From contig JAPJBO010000059.1 of the NCBI GenBank assembly GCA_030068145.1, positions 250,001-314,000 on the forward strand: DNA of 64,000 nucleotides, read 5' to 3'. Under the pieces are notes generated by a model that was not told where the DNA came from, did no database searches, and saw nothing but the letters and a program-made list of their open reading frames with translations. The stretch comes from Diplonema papillatum (Eukaryota; Euglenozoa; Diplonemea; Diplonemida; Diplonemidae). The number at the start of each line of letters is the position of its first letter. The stretch's first letter is position 1. The position numbers and the translations under genes were made by a program. This document shows, in pieces, positions 47,502-58,265 of this stretch.

Positions 47502-47689
47502 AGGCGCCAGGGGTTTATCTTGGTTTATCTTGGCGCCAGGGGTTTATCTTCCCATAGTGCACTTGTTCAGCTGACCAGGGTTCTATACAGCGCCGAAAAA
47601 AACTTGGTCAAGCCCAAATCGCAAAAAATACTCGACGTAGCTGCTTTGACTCCGAATGGAAGGGGGTTAATATAGAGGTAGACAGGCGC

Positions 47690-47896
47690 GGTACGACATC
47701 CCGGCCGCCAAAGGGGGCGGCGGGTGCCTCCCGCGGGAGCGGCGCAAGATCGAGTCGCACTGGCGACGTCGACCTGTTCCAAAGCTGGAACGGGCTCGGC
47801 CCGGGCAGCTACTTCGAAACCCTCGACGACTTCGGCTTCTGCGGCAGGCACAGGCCCCCGCAGCACTACAGCCTGCCTCTCAGCGCGCGGAAGTGA
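47690..47896 (+). pseudogene. Partial duplicate of the upstream gene's 3' end
   Basis: Over ~207 bp it matches 47285-47501 almost base for base (GACGTCGACCTGTTCCAAAG, GGCTCGGCCCGGGCAGCTAC), including the stop region. It lacks several single bases and triplets and so is frameshifted near CACTGGCGACG. It also has no upstream exon. Confidence 0.9.
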
Positions 47897-50302
47897 ACGG
47901 ATCCGTAGCAAGCAGAAAAGCCTCAATGGTCAACCGGAGACCCCAAAACGCCGAACCTCTAAACCACTATAAACGCCAGGAAAGCAAGAGCCACCCGAGG
48001 TAGTCGGAAGACTTGCTAGCTAGCTCCGCGTGCCAATCCGCGTCAATCGGAGATTTCTGATCAATGAAAGATCGAATTCTTAATACGAGCAAGATCCAGT
48101 CGCATGCCTGCGCGGTGCGCTGAAGCTGTTGTCATGTGTCTGATCAAGACTACCATCAGCTCTGCACTGTGTTTTGAAGAGGAACATTCCACCAAGGGAA
48201 CGTCGTTATCGTGACCGACCGTCTACCGAATGGCTACAACCGCCTTCAGCATGTGCGGTGATGGAGCAACAGTTGGCGTTGGCTCGCAAAATATTTCCTC
48301 ACTCCTATCAGGTGACGAGGAAGGCACGCACAAGCTCGCGTTTCAGAGCTGTGGGCAGTGCAAATTGAATGAGAACTCCACCGAAAGCCACCCGGCGACG
48401 TTGCACACCGGCAGCTCTCACCAGGAAACAAGAAAGCAGACGCACCCACCGTTTTCCAACGGGAAAGTGCGTTTCCTTTCGTTATCCGTCCTCCCCTCCT
48501 CTCTCTGTCCCGCGCTCATCCCCGAATAAATAGCCTTGCGCGTTTGCAGCGTGGGTAGTCGGCAATCGGCGAGCAACAAAACCCGTGGAAAACTGCCCGG
48601 CGGGTCGGTCGACGCCGTGGCCCGTCAACCGTTGACCCACGAGAAGCCTCGGCCTGTCCCAGCGGTGTTCGTGGCTAGTTACCGGCCCACGGTACACGCA
48701 TCCGTCGCTGCCCTTGTCTACGTGCACAGCATTCATAGTGCCACGCTTATATTCTTCCTTTGCTTTTTTGCTGTACAAGAGATTCTTCCCGCGAGCACAG
48801 CTGCTTCAAATGGATTCGTGCGGCTCCTGATCAGGCGAAAAGGGATGATTGCATTGGACGCAGCCCCAAACCACTAGCCATCTAAACCTCAAAAATTCAT
48901 TGTGTGTAGCCTGTCGTTTGTTTGCTGCAAATGCTACACTGAAATTGTTCCTGGTTGGCTGACTCTTTCAAGAAGCAGGAGAGATGGCACCCAGATACCT
49001 GGCGCAAACAAGAGCCCGGGGTAGCGGAAAGGTTTGACTTGATTCATGATTCTCCGTCTTTTTCACCTGGGTGTGTTCACACCCAGGAGAACACGACACC
49101 CAATGTATCGCCTAGACTCCAAACCACTACCCAGAGAACAACATTCCAACGCGACAGGTCGGGGTAGAAGAACAAAAGGAAAACTCTACTCACATCCGAC
49201 GGTCGCACCCCTTTGTATCCGCCTTCGGCCGGTAGATTCTTACCCATTTCTCGTCTGGAAAGAGATATCCTCTGGAAGGGGGAGTGCCGGGTCGGGGAGG
49301 AGGGGGGGCAAGGGTGTCTTCGCAGGTGGGCGCACGTGGGTGGTCAACGAGACAGGGAAAGGGCGCGATCCGTGCGCAAGGTCGTCTACTTGCAAACTCG
49401 TGTGTTGTGCTCTCTCCGGCAAGCTGCGCCTGGAACGACCACCACCTTTCCTTGTCAACTAGAGTCCTGTAGCTGGATAAGCCAGTACAGCTGCCCCTGG
49501 CAGCCCCTGAGCAGGCATCCGTGCAGACACCCTACGCGCCGCCATCGACGAGTTGCTCTGTCCACGCGTGAGTAAACGTGTCTACCGTTAGCTAGTTAGC
49601 TAGGTCCAAGCTTCCGACACCGACGGAAGGGCTTTCCCTGGGGTTGCCCTGTTGGCAGAGAATTTCTGCCCAGCTGATTCTAGAGCACCCCGCCTGTATA
49701 GACACGCATCGCCGCCAAGCAAAGCGCGTCCCCACCGTACAGTACAACAGAGCAACACCTGCGGCGCCGCGCAACAAAAGGAAAACTAAAATATAATAAA
49801 GCCAGCCGCACAGAAAATAACGCTAGAAAAGGCTGCGCGCTAATTTAACCAGTCCGTCCCCTCCTCTCTTAAACATTCGCTCGGTGCCTCCGATTGCAAG
49901 GTCCACGGCCCCTCCTGCGAAAGTCAAATGGTTGCGTGCGCGATACCCCTCTCGTGCCGGAAACGGTAGACCTTTGGGTCTGAGTTGCGACCCCCGTGCA
50001 CCGGTCTGTAGACGCGCGTTGTGCACGTCTGATATATACGGAGGGTTCCCGCTTCCCTCCGATCGTCCCCCTTGTTTACGTAGTGCCTTGCCATCCGATA
50101 GAAGGGACCTGGAAGAGTAGTCTCTTGGCATCATCCCCCCTCTGTCTTGTCTTCTGCTGAAGTACGGTAGGCCGAGTAGTCTGTCAGGCACCCTCCATTC
50201 ATCGACTGACTTGATCGTCGAGTTGGCGCGATCTTCTTCGTGTCCGGGTCCGGAGCTATCAAAGGGGCCTGGTGTTTTTTGTACACATTCCTTCTTCTGT
50301 TC
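47897..50302. other. Spacer with one possible exon
   Basis: A possible first exon starts at ATG 48230 (MATTAFSMCGDGATVGVGS...) and could end at a GGGAAA|GTGCGT donor near 48465; no partner exon was identified, so it is not called. No other coding, RNA or repeat signal was recognised. Confidence 0.45.
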
Positions 50303-50590
50303 GAGTGAGGCGTCGAAGGCACCGCGCCTCGCGAGTCTTTTCGGGCACACAGCCGGTCTTGTTCGTTGCGTGTGCTGCCTGCTTGACGGGCCTTTGCCTA
50401 GCACTTCGTCGTTTACCGAGTGGAAGTGTTTTTTGTATACGATCCTTTTTTTGGTCGACTGAGGCGTCGAAGGCACCGCGCTTCGCGAGTCTTTTTGGAC
50501 ACGGCCGGTCTTGTTCATTGCGTGTGGTACCTGCTTGACGTGGGCTTTACCATCCCTATAGCTTCGTCGTTTGCCGAGTGGAAAATTGTA
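50303..50590. repeat. ~154-bp tandem repeat upstream of the large gene
   Basis: AGGCGTCGAAGGCACCGCGC occurs at about 50308 and 50462, followed in both by CGCGAGTCTTTT...GGTCTTGTTC...TGCTTGACG and CACTTCGTCG/GCTTCGTCG. The last unit runs to within ~20 bp of the gene's first ATG, so promoter or 5'-UTR sequence appears duplicated. Confidence 0.8.
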
Positions 50591-50610
50591 CTACTCCGGG
50601 GGTCGGAGAA

Positions 50611-53600
50611 ATGCGGTACGCGTCCGATGATGATGCGGTGGAAGAGTGGCTGACGACGTGGCCGGTGAACCCGGCCGCGTTCGTCGCGCAGAGGGTCGAA
50701 GGAGCGGGTCGAAGCGACCCCGAGGTGTGGCTGCGGGCGTACCTCCAGCGGAAGCAGCGCGCGCTGGAGCGGGCCGGCTCCGACCTGCAGCGTGGGCAGT
50801 CGTGCCTCTTCGGCGGCTCCGGCGCCTCGTCCGCCGCGCACGCGCTCTCGTTCGGCCCGGCTTCCAGCGTCGACATCTTCTCGTCGCCAGCGTCGCGGGC
50901 AAGGCTCGGGTTGTCCTCAGGCGAGTCCCCGGTGGACGGCCCGCTGTGGGCGATGGGCGCTCTGTCTTCCCTGCCCACGGAAATCGTCCCCGTCGCCCCC
51001 TCGTCGTCCGCCGCCTCGTCCGACCCGCAGGCAACCCCTCCTGAGGCTGCTTTTCTGAGGGCAGACCACGCTCCGGCGGCCAACTTCTGTCCTCCTTCCC
51101 CCGGCGCTCCACCGGACGGCTGCGCGTCGTCTGGCGGCCTTCCGCTCCAGGAGCAGCGAACTCGGTTCGCCAGTTCGCCAGTTGACCGTACCGGAGGTGG
51201 CGGTACTTCGCGGGATGCCCAAGCAGCCGTCGGCGAGGACCCCGCCGTGCTCGGAGAAAGCGACGGGTCCCGTGGCCGAAACCGAATTCGCAGTGCCCCC
51301 CCCGGTGGCAGCGGAGTTCGCCCGCTTCGAGAAAGCGGCGTGGCCACGGCCCTTGTCGACAGCGGTGGTGATGAAGCCTTGAGGAGTGGAGGAGATGAAG
51401 CCTTGAGGAGCGCTGTTGAAGCCTTGCGAAGCGGTAGTGGTGAAACCTTGAGAAGCGGTGGAGATGATACCTCGAGGAGCGGTGGTGGCGAAGCCTTGGG
51501 GAGCGGCAGCTCGTCTTCGCTCTTGGCGCCGCGAGCGGACGTGGGCTCTCAGGCTGAGGTGCGGGTGCGCCCGTGGGACGACACCGCCACGCTCCTCCGG
51601 CAGACCCTCCAAAGCGTGCTCGCCGAGCGCGAGCAGGCGGTGGAGCAGCGTCTGCTGTCCGCCCTGGCCGAAGGCCTCGCAGCCCACCGCCCGGCGCCTC
51701 CGGAAGAGCCGAGGCGCGCGACGGCGAGAAACGGCCACGGTGCCCAACCGCGGGCGGGCCCAGGGTCCACCGCACACCCCCAGCCCTACGTGCCCGCAGA
51801 AGGTCCGGATTCGGCGGGAAAAAGCACCACCGATGCGAGAGCGGGGGCTCCATCTCAACGAGCCCCCCGGAGCACGAGAGCTCACGGTGTGTGTGTCGAA
51901 AGGACTGATGCTGGAGCGGGGGGTCTGTCTCAAGGAGCTCCCCCCGTGAGCACGAGCTCTCACGGTGTGCATGTCGACAGTACCGATGCTGGAGCGGGGC
52001 GTCTATCTCAAGGATCCCTCCCGGTGAGTACGAGTACACACGGTGTGTGTGTCGACTGGGCCGATACTGGAGCAGGAGGTTCATCTGCACCCCTTGGGAA
52101 TACGAGCACCGCCGGCGTGCGTGTCGACAGGGCCGACGGAGGAGTGGCCGGCCTGCGCCAGACGGTGGGGGACGCACGCAGGGAGGCGGCCGCCGTCGTG
52201 TTGCAAGCCTGGTTCCGGACGCACCTCGCAGCCAGCGCCGCGCGGCGGCGTTGGCGGGGCAGGCGGGGGGTCTGGGCGACGGCGGGGGCGAGGCAGCCCT
52301 GCGGAGCGGGCTGCTGGCCGGAGGACGCTGGTGAGCTCGACGCGCTGCGGGCGGAGGAGCGCGCAGCCAGGTCCCGGGTTGCAGCCGCGCAGTCGGCCGG
52401 CGCCGCGCGCTGCAAGGCGGCCGCGGAGCTGGGCGCCGACTGCCAGGCGAAGCGCGAGCTGCTCGGGTTCCACTGCCGGAGCAAGCTCGAGGCCCTGCTG
52501 GCCGCCGAGGCGTCGTGCCGCCGCGCCATAGCCGCTGGCACGCTGCGGCGGCTCGCCCGGGGCTCCGCCGCCCGGCGGGCAGCCAGAGCCGCCGCCCAAC
52601 AGGCCGGTAGCTGCCAGAGCAACCTCGAAGCCCTGCCAGTAACCGGGGAGTCGCGCCGCCGCGCGGAACAAAAACAGAAACTCGAGACGAACGAACTCGG
52701 GAGAACTGCCGTTGCAGCCAGCGGCGAGCAGAACGGCGACCGTTTGAGCCCGCGGGCGGATCTCCCTTTCGATCCTTCAAGTTGTCACGAATGCCGGCAA
52801 GGATCTTCCCTCCGTCGTTCAGCTGCCGCGGGCACGCTGCAGCGGTTCGCCCGGTGCTCCGCGGCCCGGCGGGCGTTCGTCGCAAGGCGGCGGGCCGCTG
52901 TCGGGCATGTCGCCTCGCTGCTGAGCCGCAGCGAGCCCGGCGGCTGCCGGGGCAACCTCGAAGCCCTGCTGGCAACCGAGGAGTCGCGCTGCCGCGCCGT
53001 GGCTGCCGCGGGTGCGCTGCAGCAGTTCGCCCGGTGCGCGGCGGCCCGGCGGGCGTCCGCCGCCAGGCAGCGAGCAGCCGCCGGATACGTCGCCACGCTG
53101 CTCCGCAGTGAGGCCGGCACCGCCCCCCGCCCGCCGGCCCTAGCAGAGCGCAGCCGCGACACCAGCCCGCGACCCCCTCCAGCGGCAGCAGCAGAAGCCC
53201 CCCCTTTGCGGGAACACGAACGACACTTCCCCTCCGCTGGCCGACTCATTGGGCCGGAGGAAGCACCTGCGTCGATTCTCGACGCGGCGCAGGCGGTCCC
53301 GGCGAGCACACCAGAAAGCCTTCCAGCGACCCCCGACGAAGCCAAGGGGGGCCACCTTTCGAGGCTGTTTGCTGGGCTGCACCTCACGGTGGCCGAAATC
53401 TTGGAGGGGAAGGAGATCGACGCAAGCGTCAGGCGCGATCTTTGCGACGTTTTGTACGGGCGTCTGCATTTCAATGACCAGTCGCCCGAAGAGACGGAGA
53501 GCGGGCTCAGCGAGACGGTGGCTCAAGTCGCTTACGGCCGCGGGTTGCTAGCTGTCGGCAGGATTGCAGCTGAACAGGGGACTGCCAACTCTGATGCTAC

Positions 53601-54639
53601 CGACAGTTTGCGTGGCAACAGCATCGGCAAGGTTGCGATAGGAGACAGGCTGGAAGGCACAGCGCTGAGCGGCAGTTCAGCTTCCAGGAACGGTGGAGAC
53701 AGGGCAGAGTACGAGGAACGGTTGACGAGAACGCCGACAGGGTATCAGGTGGGGCCAGCCGACGGGGTGAGTGTGGTGCAGCGCGGGAGTAGCGGAGTGC
53801 CACTCCCCGCGGCCTTCGGCTACTCGACGCTGGGAGACACTGGCGATCTCACTCTGAACAAGCGTTGCAAGAGCACCGGCGCTTTGCCTTCCGCGGACGG
53901 TTCTTTGACGGCGACTGGAGATAACCTGGTCGGCAAGTCGTCGTCGTGGTCTTGCTTTAGGGACAGGTGCCGGAGCCCCGGCGCATGTGAAGCTTCACCG
54001 ACTGGCTCTCCGTTTTCTCCGAGGATCGGGATGATGCCGAAGAAGCAGTGCAGCTTCTCAACCGTAGCTGACGGGCCGCTGTCGCCGGTCGGGTTGAGTC
54101 AAGCTTTGTGTCGAAGCGGCAAGCGGGAGCCGTCTGCCCACGGCTCGCGCGCGTCCGGCTGCTCGTTCGGCCGGACGCGGCACAGCAGCGGCGGGAGCGG
54201 CGGGAGCGGGGTGTCGCAGTCGCCGCCATACCGGAGCGATGCCGCCTCGGACCAGCACTCGACGATCGTGCTTTGCGACGTGCGCGACGCAGCCGTGCTG
54301 TCGCCGCGCCAGCACCCCCTGGGACTGTCCCTCGCGTCCACCGTCCGGGACCGCGCGCACCCCCTGTCCCACCCCGCCCTCGAAGACTGCAGCCAGCCGT
54401 GGGCTCTAACCTCGAGCATGAGCCTCCGCCCCGAGTTCGCGGATATCCTCGACTTCGACCTGCCGCAGCAGATGCTCGTGACCGAGTCGATGACGGGGTT
54501 TCAGAGCACGTCGAAAATGACCTCGTCCATGCAAGAATCCACCGGGGAGAGCAGCTTGAGCTTCCGCACGGTGTCGGGGTACTACTCCCGCGGAAGGCTG
54601 CCGCGCAACGTATGCACCCGTTCCCTGCATGTTCCTTAG
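50611..54639 (+). CDS. Large Ala/Arg/Ser-rich protein with IQ-like repeats
   Basis: 1342 aa from ATG 50611, the first in frame; a last-exon donor (CGCAAC|GTATGC at ~54609) could replace the final codons. Three repeat zones are visible: (1) ~251-297, degenerate GDEALRSGG units; (2) ~424-510, four ~29-aa units with HGVCVDxxDAGAGxLSQG; (3) ~525-830, at least four IQ-like helices (VVLQAWFRTHLAASAARRRW, then AGTLRRLARGSAARRA, AGTLQRFARCSAARRA, AGALQQFARCAAARRA) spaced by CxSNLEALxxTxES linkers. IQ motifs bind calmodulin or EF-hand light chains, so a calmodulin-binding scaffold is a reasonable inference. The C-terminal third (GLHLTVAEILEGKEIDASVR) is less repetitive. No motor or enzymatic domain is visible. 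High GC leaves shadow frames open on both strands. Confidence 0.7.
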   Translation: MRYASDDDAVEEWLTTWPVNPAAFVAQRVEGAGRSDPEVWLRAYLQRKQRALERAGSDLQRGQSCLFGGSGASSAAHALSFGPASSVDIFSSPASRARLGLSSGESPVDGPLWAMGALSSLPTEIVPVAPSSSAASSDPQATPPEAAFLRADHAPAANFCPPSPGAPPDGCASSGGLPLQEQRTRFASSPVDRTGGGGTSRDAQAAVGEDPAVLGESDGSRGRNRIRSAPPGGSGVRPLRESGVATALVDSGGDEALRSGGDEALRSAVEALRSGSGETLRSGGDDTSRSGGGEALGSGSSSSLLAPRADVGSQAEVRVRPWDDTATLLRQTLQSVLAEREQAVEQRLLSALAEGLAAHRPAPPEEPRRATARNGHGAQPRAGPGSTAHPQPYVPAEGPDSAGKSTTDARAGAPSQRAPRSTRAHGVCVERTDAGAGGLSQGAPPVSTSSHGVHVDSTDAGAGRLSQGSLPVSTSTHGVCVDWADTGAGGSSAPLGNTSTAGVRVDRADGGVAGLRQTVGDARREAAAVVLQAWFRTHLAASAARRRWRGRRGVWATAGARQPCGAGCWPEDAGELDALRAEERAARSRVAAAQSAGAARCKAAAELGADCQAKRELLGFHCRSKLEALLAAEASCRRAIAAGTLRRLARGSAARRAARAAAQQAGSCQSNLEALPVTGESRRRAEQKQKLETNELGRTAVAASGEQNGDRLSPRADLPFDPSSCHECRQGSSLRRSAAAGTLQRFARCSAARRAFVARRRAAVGHVASLLSRSEPGGCRGNLEALLATEESRCRAVAAAGALQQFARCAAARRASAARQRAAAGYVATLLRSEAGTAPRPPALAERSRDTSPRPPPAAAAEAPPLREHERHFPSAGRLIGPEEAPASILDAAQAVPASTPESLPATPDEAKGGHLSRLFAGLHLTVAEILEGKEIDASVRRDLCDVLYGRLHFNDQSPEETESGLSETVAQVAYGRGLLAVGRIAAEQGTANSDATDSLRGNSIGKVAIGDRLEGTALSGSSASRNGGDRAEYEERLTRTPTGYQVGPADGVSVVQRGSSGVPLPAAFGYSTLGDTGDLTLNKRCKSTGALPSADGSLTATGDNLVGKSSSWSCFRDRCRSPGACEASPTGSPFSPRIGMMPKKQCSFSTVADGPLSPVGLSQALCRSGKREPSAHGSRASGCSFGRTRHSSGGSGGSGVSQSPPYRSDAASDQHSTIVLCDVRDAAVLSPRQHPLGLSLASTVRDRAHPLSHPALEDCSQPWALTSSMSLRPEFADILDFDLPQQMLVTESMTGFQSTSKMTSSMQESTGESSLSFRTVSGYYSRGRLPRNVCTRSLHVP

Positions 54640-54649
54640 ACCCTAATTC

Positions 54650-54790
54650 AGCCGGTCCACCCCTGTCCCCTGGAACTGCATCGAACTGCCTGCCGCTGTC
54701 AATCACGGTGAGCGACGGTACACCATAGTCGATCAGGTCCACCCCTACCCCCTGGAGCTTCATAGAACTCCAATCACGGCACACCATGCT
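54650..54790. repeat. Two-unit ~73-bp tandem repeat after the large gene
   Basis: GGTCCACCCCTGTCCCCTGG...CAATCACGG and GGTCCACCCCTACCCCCTGG...CAATCACGG follow each other directly, probably in the 3' UTR. Confidence 0.8.
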
Positions 54791-55164
54791 CTATCAGAAA
54801 GGGATGGACCGGCTTACCAATACAGCTAAATTCATCTGCAGAATAACACGAAACGCCTGTGGTGCAAAACCCCGTCTAACATTCCTTCCTGTCAAGCTGT
54901 TGCCTGGGTGCTTCCGGGGAAGGCCTTTTTACCCATTCCAGCGTTCATAACACTGCATTGCTGGTACTACGCTTTAGTACTGGCAGCGTACCACATGGAA
55001 CTTAAGCCCCCAAAGCAAGGGGAGTTCCGCTAGTGCACACAAAAGGCGCACCGATTGATCGTGGCGCCCGGGGGTTGAATCATAAGAGTTGTCAACGGCA
55101 AACACGGCGAAAGAATACGCGCGAAACCCAGTTTCCGGCGGCGGAGTGTTGCATCTTGAGGTAA
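54791..55164. other. Spacer
   Basis: Nothing recognised; it may contain the 5' exon or promoter of the next gene. Confidence 0.5.
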
Positions 55165-55190
55165 TCAACGCACCACACACAGGCGGGCAG

Positions 55191-55896
55191 CATCCGTTTG
55201 CGGTCGCCGCTGCAGCGTAAGTCGACCGACAGTACCAGCGCCACTCAGTGGACGATCAACACAACCGACGGGTCGCAATGTGCTGAGATTGGTTCCGCGG
55301 ACGCGGCGGAGACTCGAGACAGCGAGTCGAGCGAGGTGGAGTCGACGAATTCATCGAGCAGCTCGGAGTCGGTGCAATTGCCGGCGGGGGCGAGCCGGGT
55401 GCAGGCCGGCCTCTGGAGGCTGTACGTGCCGCCGTCGGCGGCGGTGCTGATCGCGATCGGCGCCGGGATCGGGCTGTCGCTCTTTCTGGCCGCCGTCCTG
55501 GTTCTGCAGATCGGCGTGTCGGTGACCGCGATGTCGCCGCTGATCAGCATCGTGTTCACCTGCCTCCTCCTCCTCGCCCGCGTCGGCTGGGGGGCGTCGT
55601 TGTACTTTTCCGACGATCGGCGGTGTCTCCTCCTGTGCTCGGTCCACGTCCTGTTCCCCTGCCTCTCCCACTCCCGAGAGATCTCGTACGACTACATCTC
55701 CGTCGACACATTCCTCCGCAAGAGCGTTCACGGGGAAGTGCACATCGCGATCCTCACCTTCAACACCAAGCTCCCCATCTTCGCCGTGCCGCTGTGCTCT
55801 TCGTACAAAGGAATCGTCCTCTGCGAGACGTTCTCCAATTCAGTTGTCAACCAATGGGTCGACTTCGTCCTTTCCCGCGTTAAACCGCGAGTGTGA
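55191..55896 (+). CDS. Two-TM membrane protein, 3' exon
   Basis: The frame is open from 55165, and a CGGGCAG acceptor ends at 55190. There is no ATG in frame before the first membrane segment, so an upstream exon is likely. The N-terminus is Ser/Thr/Glu-rich (RDSESSEVESTNSSSSSE), then come two strongly hydrophobic helices (AAVLIAIGAGIGLSLFLAA and LISIVFTCLLLLARVGW), then a ~110-aa globular tail (REISYDYISVDTFLRKSVHG, VHIAILTFNTKLPIFAVPL, SSYKGIVLCETFSNSVVNQ) ending in a basic stretch. The tail alternates hydrophobic strands in the way of a PH-like or beta-sandwich fold (speculative). No family recognised. Confidence 0.6.
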
Positions 55897-57375
55897 ACTG
55901 TGGTCTTGAAGTCCTTGCGGTGCCTGTCGATCGGGTCCGTGGCTGGAAGGGGAGAGCGTGTACCTGTTACTGAACGGAGACCACTGCAACCTTGCTAACC
56001 CGGCCCTCGTTCCCGAAACCCAACCCCATGCCTTAACAGTCAACTCGAGACTCAAACGTACTGGCTTCCTGATGCACGAAACAGTGCAAAGAAGAGTCTC
56101 CAGGCAAACTAACAAAGGCCCACACCTACACCAACACTGATGATACATATGCGCACCCATTCACTACAAAGTACACAAGAGCCCCTTCGGCGATGGTCAC
56201 TCGGAGACTTTACAACTCCGGATTCTCAAGCGAACTTCAGTTAAAAGGTCAACCCATACGCGATCGTCGGACGACATGCCGCATTCTTTCTAAGAATCGG
56301 AGGACAAGACAGCCACATGGGCGACGGGTTTCTATTTCACTACTTGAAGATGTGGCCCAACGACTGTGACGCACGTGCGCACACTACTTGGAGATGTGGC
56401 CCAACGACTGTGACGCACGTGCGCAATGGCGGACGCTAGCGTCTGTCTCAAGAGCATGCGTGACACGGCCGTGTTTTGAAGGTGCGATGGGAGGCATCGG
56501 CTCACTCTGTCAAACGACCATACCACCACTTGAAGATGTGGCAGCCGTCTACCACCGGAGACTGCCACACATCGTCGAAAGCACACACGCAATTGGATTG
56601 CGAGCACGGCTTCCACCCAAACAGAAGGACATCAAGAGAATTGGAAAGACACCCAACCGCTTCAACCTCGGTTGATCGTCGGCAACACAAATAATTGGAC
56701 ACTCAAACAACAAGCCCCCGCACACTAACTAGCCACACGTGTCCCGTTCGCATTCTCCGCGTCCGGGCGTTTCGTTCTTCCGAGCGCGACCGCCCGGAGA
56801 GTCTGGAGCATGGCTCTTTTCCTCCTTTTCCTGCTCCGTTTGACGACACCGTAGAGGAGGGCGCGCGCTGTCCCGTGTACGTGACACCTTCTTTGGGGAT
56901 TGTCGAAGGACATGCTCTTCTACCGTTCAAACCGCTTCCAGTGTTGATATGCCGCTGCGGTTGCTCGTAATCGCGACCGTGTGCTGCTGATCCCAGGGCA
57001 CCCTGTTCATCGACAACGGTCGTATTCAACGAAAGAGGCGTTTGTTGCACGAGATGCGACTGGTGTGTGGTGGGCAGGATGAGGCTTGCTGAGCAGAAAA
57101 GAAAACAAAATTTCCCACCGAGCTGAAGACACTGGCGACGGCGGGGCTTGGTGACACGCACGCAACCCAAGTACGACCTCAACTTCGGAGCTTTTCGCGT
57201 TTCCCTCGACACCTGCTTGTTTTGCCTTTCTTTGCTTTTATGTCTTTGCGTACGAAGGCGAATATCAACACACCGACGACACAGACGAACGCGAATCGCC
57301 CATTTGCTTGCATACAATGTTAGTCTACTTCTTACAACACTTCTCACCACGGCCAAACCCATATACACTTTGCAG
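55897..57375. other. Spacer and probable 5' region of the UNC-50 gene
   Basis: A 43-bp direct duplication lies at about 56340-56425 (CTACTTGRAGATGTGGCCCA...GTGCGCA), with a third partial copy at 56524. A strong splice acceptor (CACTTTGCAG, ending 57375) 70 bp before the UNC-50 start indicates a 5'-UTR intron. Copies of the GGTCAMYCGGAGACT motif are at 56036 and 56198. Confidence 0.6.
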
Positions 57376-57444
57376 GGGTTTCAAGGGGGTTCCGTTGAGT
57401 TAAGAGGGGTTGAGACTGGTTGCGAACGACGTGAGGAAGGCACG

Positions 57445-58197
57445 ATGCTCCCTGCGTCCGCGGGGATGACGGCTTCAGCGGCGGGGCCGAGGATGAAGGA
57501 GTACTTCCGCAGGATGGGGCACTTCGGGCAGATGGACTTCGACCTGGTGCTGGCGCACATGTGGTCGCTGATCCTCGCGCCGGAGAGCGCGTTCCGGGAG
57601 GCGAAGAACCGCAAGCTGACGAAGAACCACTGGTCGCGCGACGACCCGGCGTTCCTCGTGCTGCTGATGGCGCAGATCGTCTTCGTCTGCATCTCGTACT
57701 TCGTCGCCGTTTGCGTGCCCCTGGGCATGCCTTTCTCGTGGCTCCTGAAGCTCATTTTCTGCGAGCTGGTGCTCAACTTCCTGGTCGCCGGCATCCTCGT
57801 CTCGACGGTCTTTTGGTTCTTCGCCAACAAGTACCTGCAGGGCCGCGGCCAGATGCACGAGGTCCGGCAGCAAATCGAGTGGTCATACGCCTTCGACATC
57901 CACTGCAACGCGTTCTTCACGATGCTGATCATTTGCTCCGGGCTCCAGCTGCTGATGCTGCCGTGGCTGCTGCATCCGGGGCTGCTGGCGCGGGCTCTTT
58001 CGAACGGGCTGTACGCGGTGTCGTTCTCGATGTACCTGTACATCACCTTCAGGGGGTACCTGGAGCTCCCGTTTTTGGACAACCAGGAGTGCTTCTTGTA
58101 CCCGGTGTTCTTCATCGCCCTCTGCTTCGCGCTGTCGCTCGTGACCAACTTCAACGCGACGTCGTACGTCATCAACAGCTGGGTTGCAGATCACTAG
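57445..58197 (+). CDS. UNC-50 / GMH1 family Golgi membrane protein
   Basis: 250 aa, close to the family's usual ~260. After a short N-terminus comes the conserved MKEYFRRMGHFGQMDFDLVL and the MWSLILAPESAFREAKNRKL block, then five hydrophobic segments at about 69-93, 97-127, 155-177, 184-203 and 216-235. HNxxY-like family motifs are seen as VRQQIEWSYAFDIHCNAFF and FLDNQECFLYP. The family resides in the Golgi/ER; it is known for trafficking of acetylcholine receptors in nematodes and for association with large Arf-GEFs in yeast. ATG 57445 gives the expected length; a 5'-UTR acceptor lies at 57375. Uninterrupted, high GC. Degenerate copies of its 3' end follow. Confidence 0.95.
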   Translation: MLPASAGMTASAAGPRMKEYFRRMGHFGQMDFDLVLAHMWSLILAPESAFREAKNRKLTKNHWSRDDPAFLVLLMAQIVFVCISYFVAVCVPLGMPFSWLLKLIFCELVLNFLVAGILVSTVFWFFANKYLQGRGQMHEVRQQIEWSYAFDIHCNAFFTMLIICSGLQLLMLPWLLHPGLLARALSNGLYAVSFSMYLYITFRGYLELPFLDNQECFLYPVFFIALCFALSLVTNFNATSYVINSWVADH

Positions 58198-58265
58198 CCG
58201 GCACCGACCCCAAACTTCTAACTGATTTCGACCTGTCCACTCGGGTGATTCAACAAGTTTGCGAG

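Noticed and set aside
48230..48465. Possible first exon of a spliced gene
   Set aside because: No partner exon with matching phase could be found within 2 kb.
50591..52975. Long minus-strand ORF opposite the large gene
   Set aside because: High GC removes stop codons from shadow frames; the plus frame carries the structured IQ-like repeats while the minus frame is only Arg/Pro-rich.
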